NCBI RefSeq assembly: GCF_006402735.1
Contig: NZ_CP017174.1
Coordinates: 6,614,001-6,678,000, forward strand
Reading direction: 5' to 3'
DNA: 64,000 nt
Source of the DNA: Myxococcus xanthus
GTDB lineage: Bacteria; Myxococcota; Myxococcia; Myxococcales; Myxococcaceae
This document shows positions 55,847 through 64,000 of this stretch, one piece after another. The notes beneath the pieces are model-generated. The model did no database searches, had not been told where the DNA came from, and saw only the letters and a program-made list of their open reading frames with translations. How positions within the stretch are numbered: position 1 is the stretch's first letter; each line of letters opens with the position of its first letter. Made by a program: the position numbers and the translations under genes.

Positions 55847-58165
55847 CTATACCGAGCCGCGCTCAGGTCGTGGGGCTCCCAGGAGCCAGTGTGAGCCAAC
55901 GGCCCAGCCAAGGAACACCCTGCCAGGCAGGGGCCAAGCTTGCTCCTCGATCACCGCGAGAAGCCGCGTGAGCGCGGGTGCGAACGGTTCCGCGATTCGG
56001 CGCGGTTGCGCGGCCAGGCGCTGCTGAGCCCAACGCCCGAAGTCCTCCTGCTCCGATTGGGAGAGGAGCGAAAGGAAGAACACCATCTGCCGCCATGCGT
56101 AGGCGGCGTTCTTCACGTTGCGGAGCCGATGCTGGTAGTGCGGTGCCTTGCGCAGGAGCAACTGGCACACGCTTTCGAAGCACCGGCGGGCCAGTTCGGG
56201 CAACCGCGGGCGCAGCGTTCGCGTGAGGCCCAGCGCGTCGAACAGGACGGCGAGGTTGTGCGTGGTCAGGACTTGCGCCTGCTCGATAACCATCCCGTTG
56301 CCACTGACCCCGCGGGGCTGATGCCCCTCGGCCTGGGCACGGGCCAGGCAGCGTTGAGCGAAATCCGAGACGCGCTGTCGGCGGGACGACTCCTGATGCG
56401 CGGCGTCGGGCCGGAGCGATGGCTCCATGGGGATGTCGTAATAACGCGCGTAGAGGCTGCCTTGAACGAAGGCCGCGGCCCGTCGTGCCGCCTCGTCGAA
56501 CTTCGGCGAGAACGCGTTCATGAAGATGTCCGCCGCCAGTTCCTCCACCAGTGGGATACTCAGTCCCGCCGCTTGCGCCAGCGCTCGCAACTCTTGCAGC
56601 AGCTTGTTGGGAATGAGCACGGCGGGGAACGCCGAGATGGCCAGCGAGGAGATGCGCTCGAGCGTCTGGGCCGCCACCTCCTGCTGGCCCAGGTCCGGCG
56701 TGCGGTGGGCGTCGATGGCGCGGACCCAGGGCAGCTCCTGGAGCTTCACTTGCGATTGAAGGTCGAGCAGCAGCAGGGACCGCCGCCGGCGGAATGCCGC
56801 GTAGATGTGCCCGTACAGCCGCCGGAGCTCGGGGTCATTCACCCCCTGTGCCGCTACGTGCGCGGAGACCTGGGGGAGCACCCTGGCAAGCACCTCACTG
56901 GAGGTAACGACCTTTCGTGCGATCAGGTCCTCGATCGAGGCGTTCGCGCAGCGCACCAGTTTTCGTATCAGGGATGGAGGGAACTCCGCGCCCGCGGCCA
57001 CACCCTGTCGAGCTCCCTCCACCGCGGTGACCGGGGCCGTCACCTGCTCCAGTGCGTCGAGTCCCTCGCCGCTGGAGTAAGCGCCAAGTCGCGCCACGAG
57101 GACCCTCGCGAGGTCCGGGTGTGTCGGCCGCGCCGCGGCGCGTTGCTGCTCCGTGCGAAGTGCCTGCAACCGGTCGCTGCCGGGCAGCCCGCGCGCTCGG
57201 GCGATGTCGTCGAGGACATGCTGAACGCGTCGCTGTTGCCCCGGTGTCAACGCGGCCGGCTCCGTCACCGACTGGGCGAGCACGTCGCACAGCTTCGAGA
57301 AGTGGCTCTTCGAGTGGTGGGGCCACTTGCAAAGAAGGTGTTTTGTCCGGGCCCGCGCCACCGTGTCGAGCAGCTTCGAGCCGCGTTCACTCCACGTGGC
57401 AGGAAAGTGCCGGCAGACCCCTTCGGAGGTTCGCGTTTCGAGGAACAACTGGACGAGCTCGTCGTACAGCGGGGTCCAGACCTCGGCGGACTCGCGTTCC
57501 CGCTCGATGTCCAGGGGCAGGCGGACTCGCTGGAGTTGCTTCGTGGTTTCCGCCACGGACTGGAGATGGACGTGGAGCCCGTCCTCGGTGGAGGGCGTGT
57601 GGGGGACCGGGTAGAACCGCAGCCGGGAGAAGAAGGGCGCCAGCTCCTCGATCATCGTGCGTGCCTGCTCGGCGGCGCCGTGGCGCAGCAGCCATGCGGC
57701 GACCAGGAGGGCACCTTCCTCGGGGACGTCGACGCGGTAGGCCCCGGTGGCCAGCAACTCCCCGAGTAACGTCAGCCCCTCGTCACTGAGGAAGTACGCG
57801 TTGAGTGCCGCTCGCGGGCTGTGGCTGGCGCTGGGCCCAAGCTCCTTCAACCACGCCTGCTCATGCGGTGAGAGGGGGCCCTCAGCGAGGAGTTCTCCGG
57901 TGGCAAAGCCCCCCGTCACCACCTTCAGGGTGGCCCACGCGGGCGCGTCCGCGACGGGCGTGCGAGAGCCGACGTCGAGCGCGCCAGTCAAGATGCCCTC
58001 GAGCACCTTCCGCCAATGCGCCACCTTCGCGGTGCTGCGTGCGCGGATTTCGAGGTCGGGACTCTCCGCGGACAATGTCAGCGCGCGAGCGAGTTGGCCG
58101 AGCACGAAGCCCGGGTTGATACGGAGGGCAGGCGTGGGATTGGAGGCGTCCGAAGAATGGCTCAA
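55847..58165 (-). CDS. large helical protein of unknown function (orphan, 772 residues)
   Basis: A long, mostly alpha-helical cytoplasmic protein. It opens with LRINPGFVLGQLARALTLSA and AKVAHWRKVLEGILTGALDV then SRTPVADAPAWATLKVVTGG FATGELLAEGPLS. No enzymatic motif, membrane segment or signal was found; a middle segment has HLLCKWPHHSKSHFSKL and the C-terminal part Arg-rich helices. I recall similar N-termini in uncharacterised actinobacterial and myxobacterial proteins but cannot name a family. Start is TTG at 58165 because an in-frame stop lies just upstream and no ATG precedes the conserved start; no good ribosome site. Neighbours suggest an accessory or defence role (inference). Confidence 0.7.
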   Translation of the reverse strand: MSHSSDASNPTPALRINPGFVLGQLARALTLSAESPDLEIRARSTAKVAHWRKVLEGILTGALDVGSRTPVADAPAWATLKVVTGGFATGELLAEGPLSPHEQAWLKELGPSASHSPRAALNAYFLSDEGLTLLGELLATGAYRVDVPEEGALLVAAWLLRHGAAEQARTMIEELAPFFSRLRFYPVPHTPSTEDGLHVHLQSVAETTKQLQRVRLPLDIERERESAEVWTPLYDELVQLFLETRTSEGVCRHFPATWSERGSKLLDTVARARTKHLLCKWPHHSKSHFSKLCDVLAQSVTEPAALTPGQQRRVQHVLDDIARARGLPGSDRLQALRTEQQRAAARPTHPDLARVLVARLGAYSSGEGLDALEQVTAPVTAVEGARQGVAAGAEFPPSLIRKLVRCANASIEDLIARKVVTSSEVLARVLPQVSAHVAAQGVNDPELRRLYGHIYAAFRRRRSLLLLDLQSQVKLQELPWVRAIDAHRTPDLGQQEVAAQTLERISSLAISAFPAVLIPNKLLQELRALAQAAGLSIPLVEELAADIFMNAFSPKFDEAARRAAAFVQGSLYARYYDIPMEPSLRPDAAHQESSRRQRVSDFAQRCLARAQAEGHQPRGVSGNGMVIEQAQVLTTHNLAVLFDALGLTRTLRPRLPELARRCFESVCQLLLRKAPHYQHRLRNVKNAAYAWRQMVFFLSLLSQSEQEDFGRWAQQRLAAQPRRIAEPFAPALTRLLAVIEEQAWPLPGRVFLGWAVGSHWLLGAPRPERGSV

Positions 58166-58287
58166 TGGGAAGTCTCACGACAGCGAGGCGCGCTTGACAG
58201 CGCTACTGGCGACCTGGCGCGCCATGACGGCTGCCCGGCCATGCCCTGACATCGTAACCACTCCTGCTCCTCCTCCATGGATTCACT

Positions 58288-58890
58288 TTAGAAGTCAACG
58301 GACGAGAGCGACGACAGATGGAGCATGCGTAGCTGCCGCTCCAGCGTCAGTCCTCGGTCGGAGAAGTACGCCACGCCCTGGCGAACATCGGCGAGCGCCC
58401 CACTGGCGTCATCCATGACGTAGCGCAACTGCGCACGAAGGAAGAGCTCCGCTCCCTCATCCAGCCGCTGTTGCTGCAAGAGCTTCGCGGGCCCATCCAC
58501 CGTGTCGAGGAACGCGACAGCGCGTGCGAGATGCTCCGAGAGCCGTACCTTGAGCACCTCGTCATCAGTGCTCGTGGCCACCACCCACACCGAAGGTGCC
58601 TCTGGGGCGAGGTGCTCCAGGCGCTCGCGAAAGTGGCACTCGTGCTCGCGGGGCGCATCTGGGATGGCCTCCTGCTCCAAATGAAAGAGAGCGTCAAAGG
58701 CGATGCCCACGTTCACGTAGAAACGCGCCTCGCGCGCGGTGTTGCCGTGCGAGCGCTGAACATTGAGGACCTGGATTGTCTCGCCGTGGCGGCGACGCCA
58801 GGTCAGCTCCTTCTTCTTGAAGCCACCCGCCTTGGCGAGCAGCTTCATCGCGTCGGATGCGAGAGTGGTCATCCGCTGGATGGCGTTCAT
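58288..58890 (-). CDS. DUF4304-domain protein
   Basis: 200 residues. The first half matches DUF4304: GFKKKELTWRRRHGETIQVL, NVQRSHGNTAREARFYVNVG and ECHFRERLEHLAPE; the rest is helical with LAKLLQQQ-type sequence. DUF4304 proteins commonly appear as stand-alone genes in toxin-immunity and accessory clusters. It lies 122 bp upstream of the orphan gene on the same strand and could be co-transcribed with it. Ribosome site weak. Confidence 0.72.
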   Translation of the reverse strand: MNAIQRMTTLASDAMKLLAKAGGFKKKELTWRRRHGETIQVLNVQRSHGNTAREARFYVNVGIAFDALFHLEQEAIPDAPREHECHFRERLEHLAPEAPSVWVVATSTDDEVLKVRLSEHLARAVAFLDTVDGPAKLLQQQRLDEGAELFLRAQLRYVMDDASGALADVRQGVAYFSDRGLTLERQLRMLHLSSLSSVDF

Positions 58891-59030
58891 CCCGCGAGGT
58901 TAATGCCTGCTCTGGGCGAAGTCTGCCCGGCAGGAGCGTGCTCACGCCGCGAGCGTGAACCTCGTGTTCCGTTCGGGCGGGTGAGCAAACCGCGTCCTCC
59001 GAGCCGAGGGGCGCGTGGCAGCCCGCCCCT

Positions 59031-60185
59031 TCACGCCGTGCTCACGAGCCTCTCGCACGCGTCGCGCGCATAGGGGAGCCCCGCCTTCCGGAAGTGCCCC
59101 CCTGCGTTGCCGAAGCGCGGGTCCCAGAGGTGCGCGGTGTCCACAAGCGCGGCGAGGAAGCGCCGCTGTGCTTCTGTCCTCACCACCCCATCTCCACTCG
59201 GAAAGGCGTGGACGAGGAGGGGGCCCCACTCGAAATCCACCCAGGACTTCTTGGTGGTCCGCGCGACCGCTACGGCCGCGTCCACCACGAGGTCGAAGTC
59301 AGGGACGCGCTCCAGGAGCCGCAGGACGACCGTGAAGCGCGGCTGCATCGGAAGCTGCGGCGGCTTCACCGGGAACCAGTCGTTGATGTGCGCGGCATGC
59401 TGCTCCAGCGCGGTGCGCAGCTCCCGTGTCGCGACCTCGCTCCGTGCCAGGGACGGAGCCATCGCCGCGCAGAGGCGCACCGAGGGTTCCGCATCCGACA
59501 GAAAGTCATCAACGGACACGTTGAGCTCTCCCAGCGCCAGGAGCAAGGAGCATCGCTCCGCCACATCCACCGTCCGCTTCGCCATCTCCATCAACCGCTC
59601 CACCAGTTCGTCCCGCCGCACGTCCGACGCCGGCGACGCGGCGAGCGCGGTGGCGGCCAGCGCCGCGTGCATGCGCACCCGGGCATCCGCATGGTCCAGG
59701 TTGGCCAGCAGCGAGCGGGTCAGGAACGGCGCCACCCGGGCACACGCCAGCACGGACTGCGCATGGAGCGCGTTCGCGGCGTCGTCGTCCTCGTAGATGG
59801 CATCATCGTCGTCCGCGGCTAGTAGCGGCCCCAGGTCGAACCGGGCCATCGACTCCAGGTCCTCCATCGTCGCGCCGCTCCGCTCGAAGGCGTCCACCAC
59901 ACGCGTCAGGAACGAGAGCAACTCCGCGCGAACGGGCGCCTCGCCCGCATCCAGCCTCGCGTCGTCGAGCAACCCGAGAATCACGAGTGCCACAGGAGCC
60001 GTCGCGGGGAAGACGGTGCCCTGATGGATGATGGCCGACCACAGGTGCTGCATGGCCGAGCTGCGGGCCCGCGCGTCCTCGGTGAGCAGGGCACGAAGGT
60101 GTTCAGGCGTGTCAGTGGCGCAGCCATAGGCGTGTACCAGCCGTGACCAGTCCGTCGCGTCGAGTGCAGGAATCCCGATGAGCAT
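59031..60185 (-). CDS. HEAT-like repeat protein, function unknown
   Basis: 384 residues of paired amphipathic helices consistent with a HEAT-like solenoid (LLANLDHADARVRMHAALAA, LLLALGELNVSVDDFLSDAE, AEPSVRLCAAMAPSLA). The acidic stretch AADDDDAIYEDDDAAN lies near residue 130. Such solenoids are common in immunity and scaffold proteins; no exact family recognised. The ATG at 60185 was chosen as the first Met before the conserved helices. Same strand as the DUF4304 and orphan genes. Confidence 0.62.
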   Translation of the reverse strand: MLIGIPALDATDWSRLVHAYGCATDTPEHLRALLTEDARARSSAMQHLWSAIIHQGTVFPATAPVALVILGLLDDARLDAGEAPVRAELLSFLTRVVDAFERSGATMEDLESMARFDLGPLLAADDDDAIYEDDDAANALHAQSVLACARVAPFLTRSLLANLDHADARVRMHAALAATALAASPASDVRRDELVERLMEMAKRTVDVAERCSLLLALGELNVSVDDFLSDAEPSVRLCAAMAPSLARSEVATRELRTALEQHAAHINDWFPVKPPQLPMQPRFTVVLRLLERVPDFDLVVDAAVAVARTTKKSWVDFEWGPLLVHAFPSGDGVVRTEAQRRFLAALVDTAHLWDPRFGNAGGHFRKAGLPYARDACERLVSTA

Positions 60186-60370
60186 CGGCGCGACTATCCC
60201 CCACGAATGACATCGCCTCAATGCATGCGCCCAGCGACTTCGCGCGCCACGCCGGGTCCGCGAACTGTGCGGCCAGCCCAACCGGCGCCTGAACTCCAGG
60301 CCGAACCGGCCAGAGACGCCGCAGGGGCACATGAGCGGTGAGCGTCAAGGTTGTTGTCGCGTGAGAGGGT

Positions 60371-60691
60371 TCAGCCGATGCGCTTCATCGCCTGCACTGC
60401 CGGGGTGAGGTTCGGAGAGTGGCCGAGACAAACCGGCCCCATCGGTGTCCAGTTGCGCGTGTTGCGGCTCCAGCGCTCGGGATGGCGCGTACGTGCGCAT
60501 TGGTACACCTCTCGGCGTCGGACAAGCAGTGCGTGCTCGCGCTCGAAGCGCCTGTCCTCGGGCGTGACGAAGCGGATAGCGAAGTGGCGATGCTCGCGCA
60601 GGAAGACAAAGAGCCTCCTGCTCTTCCCCGCGAGCTTCAGCAGGCGCTGCTCCCGTGCGCTCTGCTCCACAGCCGGCTCCCAGCGTTCCAC
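60371..60691 (-). pseudogene. C-terminal fragment of an IS transposase
   Basis: Encodes FVFLREHRHFAIRFV, then REHALLVRRREVYQ and the end RHPERWSRNTRNWTPMGPV. The HPERWSRxTRNWTPxGPV ending matches the C-terminus of integrase-core transposases of the IS3-like type. The catalytic DDE part is absent and the ends of the element were not found, so this is a relic. Confidence 0.5.
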
Positions 60692-60870
60692 GAGCCACCT
60701 CCGCGAGGGGGTGACCTATGCGCGCAGCGCCAGCCCGCGTCGATCCTCTGCCGCTTGCCTGCTCCCTCGACGTAACCTGATCGGCGCTCTAGCGAACGCC
60801 AGACTTGATAGCCGAGCGACGGTGGGCGCCAATAACTGCCAAATGCTGCCCCACTGTATTTCCAAGGCAA

Positions 60871-61542
60871 CTATTGGCGTGCACCGCGGTCCTTCCGCCC
60901 CACTCGCTTTTTTACGTCGTCGTGATAGCCGACTACAAGCATACCAAGCGTCCGTGCAAGGTCGATAGCCGACTCCAGGGGAACACGTGTGTCCTTCAGC
61001 GTGTTTCGCGCGGGATCGAGAAACACCCCACTTGCCCCTGAGAAATCCGCCCGGTTGAGATTGCAGCCGTGGAAGTTGCTACCACCGAAATCCGACCCGT
61101 CGAACTCCGAATCCGTCAGGTCCGAATCAAAGAAGTTCGCTTCCCGGACGACGCAGCGCAGGAATTTCAACTTCCTCAGATTGAGCCCGACGAAGGAACA
61201 ATAAGACAAGCCACAATCCTCGAAGTGAAGATCGGGATTCGAAGAAACGTCGCTCCAGTCAATCCCCATCAGCTTTGAATTCTCGAAGCGAACATCCCGA
61301 AACTTCGCGTTAGCAACCTGCGCGCGCGTCACGTTACATCCACGAAAAGCGCACGCCTCCATTGCCACCCCCTTCCAGAGACTCTCGTGAAACTGACAGT
61401 TCTCAAAGACGCAACGATAGAACTCCTTATCGCCTAGATTCGCCCCTTGAAGGTCTTCGCCCGAGAAGGTCTCACTCTCAAAGTACTCTTCGCGAGAGAG
61501 GCGCTCTGCCAAACGGATATCTTCTTTGGCTTTATCGGCCAT
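60871..61542 (-). CDS. pentapeptide-repeat protein
   Basis: 223 residues with a run of A(D/N)LxX-type five-residue repeats between about 20 and 165 (GANLGDKEFYRCVFENCQFH, FRGCNVTRAQVANAKFRDV, then DSDLTDSEFDGSDFGGSNFH), predicted to form a right-handed quadrilateral beta-helix. Such proteins include Qnr/MfpA gyrase protectors but most have unknown function. The C-terminal ~55 residues are helical and basic. Less GC-rich than its neighbours, and bordered by transposase and integrase relics, which suggests horizontal transfer. Start at ATG 61542 with GGGAG about 13 bases upstream. Confidence 0.85.
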   Translation of the reverse strand: MADKAKEDIRLAERLSREEYFESETFSGEDLQGANLGDKEFYRCVFENCQFHESLWKGVAMEACAFRGCNVTRAQVANAKFRDVRFENSKLMGIDWSDVSSNPDLHFEDCGLSYCSFVGLNLRKLKFLRCVVREANFFDSDLTDSEFDGSDFGGSNFHGCNLNRADFSGASGVFLDPARNTLKDTRVPLESAIDLARTLGMLVVGYHDDVKKRVGRKDRGARQ

Positions 61543-62345
61543 CGACTGGCTTTCTCCCTGAGAAATGAGGCATGCCGGACGCACGCGACAATCGCGAACG
61601 CGATCGACACAAGCCCATGCTGCCGAATCAGAGTACAGACACATCAAGGGAGAAGCAATGGCGTTTCCGCCGCTTCAAACAACAATCGTACGGCGAGCCT
61701 TAAGCATGCCGCGCAATGCCTCGCTTTAATCCATCAGGGGTGACTACCTACCTAAAAACAGGCTCAATAACCGCCCTGGAGGGCACTGTAGGGCGCGTTA
61801 CGCCCCTCTAACGTCCGGGCCATGCGGTACGACAAGGAGAGTCGCACTATTCGCCGCTGGAGGCTCTTAAAGGGGCTGAATTCCTAGCCACCTACAGTGA
61901 ACAATTCGCCTCCCACAGTGAACCTCGGCAACCTACACCAGGGCTGTTCGTCGTGACTCCCTACACAGTCCGAGATAGCCGACTTCTCTTTGAACGGTAA
62001 TTAACTAGATGAATTAGGGGGCCTGTATCCCCGAACCTTGCCGGAGGTCAGGCCAGAAGCGGCCTGCCAAGCCCAAAGCCAAAGCGTGCATAGGCTGCGC
62101 TCACGAGCGGAGCTATTGAGTTCCCGATGGTCGCGAGGGCCTTGTGCAGGACGGCCAATCTCTCTGGCTTTCCCAGTCAGCACGACAGTCCTCGCACTTC
62201 CCGTTCCAGGCGATGCCATCCGACGGCACTCGACGTGGTGTGGGGCCTAGCCCAAACGTTGAACCACTCCCGGAAGTCGCACGCACTTACGTGGGGTCGG
62301 TGCACTTCGCCGCTGACGTAACCCAAGTCGAAGGACCCACGTAAC
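61543..62345. other. low-GC intergenic region, about 800 bp
   Basis: Noticeably richer in A/T than the rest of the window. Contains the direct repeat ACAGTGAAC at 61894-61902 and 61915-61923, 21 bp apart. No gene recognised; may hold the joins of the mobile element whose integrase relic follows. Confidence 0.4.
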
Positions 62346-62760
62346 GTGAACAACGTACTGACGAAGATTGCCACCGCGAAGGCTGCGGCGGGCGCTATCC
62401 GCGCTTCAGTCGCAACCTGCTCGAAGTCGAAGTCATCCGCACGAAGGAGGGCTTCAAGGGCGACTCTGCCATCGCCGAGCTGACGGTTCGCGAGTCCGAG
62501 CCCTCGCGGGTGGCGAGACTCCGAGCCGACCGGGCGAGACGTTCGACTACATCGAGAACCTGAGCAGCCACCTCGCCATGAGAGGTGTCCCGCTGAAGGT
62601 GATTCAGGAGCTGATGGGGCACGCGACCATCGAGATGACGAATCGCTACGCCCACCTGAGCCCCGACACGCGGAGAGAGGCGGTCGGTGTTCTCGACCGG
62701 CCCTCTGCTCCGACGTGCGACATACGTGCAACACAGGTGGCCGACACCACTAACCACATG
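62346..62760 (+). pseudogene. decayed tyrosine recombinase (integrase)
   Basis: A weak N-terminal piece (VNNVLTKIATAKAAAGAI) resembles the core-binding helix of phage-type integrases. The C-terminal piece is clear: SSHLAMRGVPLKVIQELMGH then ATIEMTNRYAHLSPDTRREA, keeping the LMGH His and the nucleophile Tyr (codon near 62647-62649). The helix before it reads ENLSSHLAM instead of the HxxR-containing HTFxSHLAM, so the catalytic Arg and His are lost, and the middle of the gene is missing. It marks the edge of an integrative element. Confidence 0.75.
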
Positions 62761-62772
62761 CAACTACTAAGC

Positions 62773-62807
62773 AAAAAAGTGAAGGCGGCGGAAATCGAAG
62801 CCGCCGC
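62773..62807 (-). terminator. rho-independent terminator of the Gly/Ala-rich gene
   Basis: On the minus strand, GCGGCGG (62801-62807) pairs with CCGCCGC (62785-62791) around a 9-base loop and is followed after 6 bases by a run of six T (62773-62778). It starts 14 bp beyond the stop of the 62821 gene; one of very few T-tract terminators in the window. Confidence 0.8.
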
Positions 62808-62820
62808 TCGGCGGGGAATG

Positions 62821-63984
62821 TCAGACCCTGTGGAAGGCCTTGGCGAAGAAGTTCTCGATGCGGGACTTCTCCGGCTCGATGGTGCTCGCGGGCGAGGCCA
62901 CGCTCGTGGCGCCAGCGAGCGCGGGGCGCAGGCCCGCCGCGATGCCCGGCTCCAGGTGGTGACGCAAGTCGACCGCCACGTCGGCCTTCACGTGGGTGCC
63001 CACGCCCGCGGCGGCGTTGACGTCCGCGGAGTGCTTGAGGAAGCCATTCTCCAGGCCGAGCTTGCCGCCCGCCTGGGCCGCCGCGCCCGCCACCACCCCC
63101 CCGGTGACCGAGCCGTGCAGCCGGCCCACGTGGCCACCCGCCGTGGCATACGCGCCCGCCGTGGCGGCCGCGCCCACCTGCCCCGAGAGCATCGCCGTGG
63201 CCGTCTTCGGGTCCAGGCTCGCCACGCCCTCGGCGTAGGCAGAGGCGGAGGCCTTGGCCTCACCCTTGACGTACCCGCCGACGTGCCGGTTGAAGTCGTG
63301 GCCCGCGCTCGCCGTGACGCCCACGCCCGTCTCCGCCTTGGCCGTCAACGCGGCCGTGTAGGCGTGCTCGTTCCTGTCGAGCGACACACCGGCCTGGGCC
63401 TGCGCCTTGAACGTGTTGGCCTCGGCGGTGACCTGGCCACTGGTCACACCCAGCCGGCCCGCGTGCGTCTTCTGCAACTCGTAGCCGACGTGAGGCCCAC
63501 GTAGCTCGGCCTGGGCCGAGTAGTGGTGCACGCCACTGCCGCTGTAGCTGGAGGTGGAGGCCTGCATCGAACCCACGTTGCCGCTCACCGTTCCGCCGAA
63601 GGTGTCCTTCTGGAAGGGGCTGCCCGGCTTGTCGACGAACAGCTTCTGCTTCGCGGCCAGAGGCGCCGTGAGCTTGTTGTCACCACCGCTCACCATCACG
63701 TCCGACGCCTGGCCCGTGCTCAGCTCCCAGGGGCTGTAGGAGGGCGCCCCCTCGGGCATGCCCGGGTGCTTCAGGGGCTTGGAGTCCGTGGCCGCCGGCG
63801 CAGTCGCGCCAGGAGGGGTCGCCGTGGGCTTGGTGGCCGTCACCGCGGGCGCGGTCGCCACAGGCTTCGTGGGCGTCGAGGCGGGGAGCGTGGACGCGCG
63901 CGCCGGAAGCTTGGACTGAGCCAGCTTGGAGGAAGGGAGCGTCGCGGAGCGGGGCGGGGTCGAACCGATGCGGCGGGGGGACAT
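62821..63984 (-). CDS. Gly/Ala-rich protein, polymorphic-toxin-like middle region
   Basis: 387 residues. The N-terminal ~85 are Pro/Thr/Ala-rich and unstructured (LPASTPTKPVATAPAVTATK). Residues 120-340 are a long run of Ala/Gly-rich amphipathic strands or helices (TFKAQAQAGVSLDRNEHAYT, GVGVTASAGHDFNRHVGGYV, GEAKASASAYAEGVASLDPK), a composition seen in the central parts of polymorphic toxins and pore-forming proteins. No catalytic domain was seen at the C-terminus (IENFFAKAFHRV). GGAG sits before the ATG. Function unknown; a secreted competition protein is one possibility (inference). Confidence 0.68.
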   Translation of the reverse strand: MSPRRIGSTPPRSATLPSSKLAQSKLPARASTLPASTPTKPVATAPAVTATKPTATPPGATAPAATDSKPLKHPGMPEGAPSYSPWELSTGQASDVMVSGGDNKLTAPLAAKQKLFVDKPGSPFQKDTFGGTVSGNVGSMQASTSSYSGSGVHHYSAQAELRGPHVGYELQKTHAGRLGVTSGQVTAEANTFKAQAQAGVSLDRNEHAYTAALTAKAETGVGVTASAGHDFNRHVGGYVKGEAKASASAYAEGVASLDPKTATAMLSGQVGAAATAGAYATAGGHVGRLHGSVTGGVVAGAAAQAGGKLGLENGFLKHSADVNAAAGVGTHVKADVAVDLRHHLEPGIAAGLRPALAGATSVASPASTIEPEKSRIENFFAKAFHRV

Positions 63985-64000
63985 GGGAGGCTCCTCGGAA

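Noticed and set aside
55940..57769. Plus-strand 609-codon open frame opposite the 772-aa orphan gene
   Set aside because: Arg/Gln/Leu-rich antisense composition; the minus-strand product has natural amino-acid use and a recalled conserved N-terminus.
61894..61923. Two ACAGTGAAC direct repeats as a possible CRISPR or iteron
   Set aside because: Only two copies of nine bases with no further units; listed only as a note within the low-GC region.

Overview
The window is high-GC bacterial chromosome that reads as a myxobacterium, most likely Myxococcaceae. Supporting signs are a MYXO-CTERM-like anchor on a secreted protein, many large secreted lipoproteins with Asp-Ala-Gly/Pro-rich linkers, a DUF4215-type Cys-rich lipoprotein, an FHA-containing sigma-54 activator beside a Ser/Thr kinase with a TPR-like tail, and ferritin-like ExxH proteins. 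No rRNA, tRNA, CRISPR array or prophage structural gene was recognised. Gene density is uneven and decayed genes are unusually common.

Layout. 0-3.6 kb: a GadC-like permease overlapping a glutaminase, then a TRIC channel; the first two suggest glutamine-dependent acid resistance. 3.9-10.4 kb: ferritin-like lipoprotein, subtilase fragment, DUF417 membrane protein, ECF sigma factor, RidA protein, putative cysteine hydrolase and a frameshifted Cys-rich lipoprotein. 11.2-17.6 kb: a MYXO-CTERM metalloprotease homologue that has lost its zinc site, an Imm-5-like protein, a decayed DUF1684 gene, hydrolase-GST pair, acetylpolyamine amidohydrolase-type deacetylase and exported YCII protein. 17.6-21.3 kb: a truncated AraC regulator divergent from an acyl-CoA ligase/crotonase pair.

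21.4-28.3 kb: GH43 lipoprotein divergent from a MarR regulator; then a fusion of an M4 metallopeptidase with a Serratia-type DNA/RNA endonuclease, facing a subtilase and a detached inhibitor-like protein across a strong hairpin. 28.5-33.1 kb: DUF1428 and IS91 debris, an MFS exporter, a membrane-anchored ferritin-like protein and a small Cys-rich secreted protein. 33.5-44.6 kb: exported TIM-barrel/PKD/F5-8C protein, lipoprotein and LuxR regulator, large Ser/Thr kinase, cupredoxin-like protein, FHA/sigma-54 activator, SGNH lipoprotein. 45.1-49.7 kb: AraC regulator with a perfect palindrome at its start, followed by a heterodimeric siderophore-type ABC exporter.

49.8-55.8 kb: DUF3943 outer-membrane protein, decayed aldo/keto reductase, a lipoprotein with a long tandem-repeat linker, other small or decayed genes. 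55.8-64 kb: an accessory island with an unrecognised 772-aa protein, a DUF4304 protein, a HEAT-like protein, a pentapeptide-repeat protein, transposase and integrase remnants and a Gly/Ala-rich toxin-like protein.

The most unusual items are the protease-nuclease fusion with its facing subtilase/inhibitor pair, the zinc-site-less MYXO-CTERM protease and the orphan island. All functions are read from sequence motifs; nothing was searched against a database.
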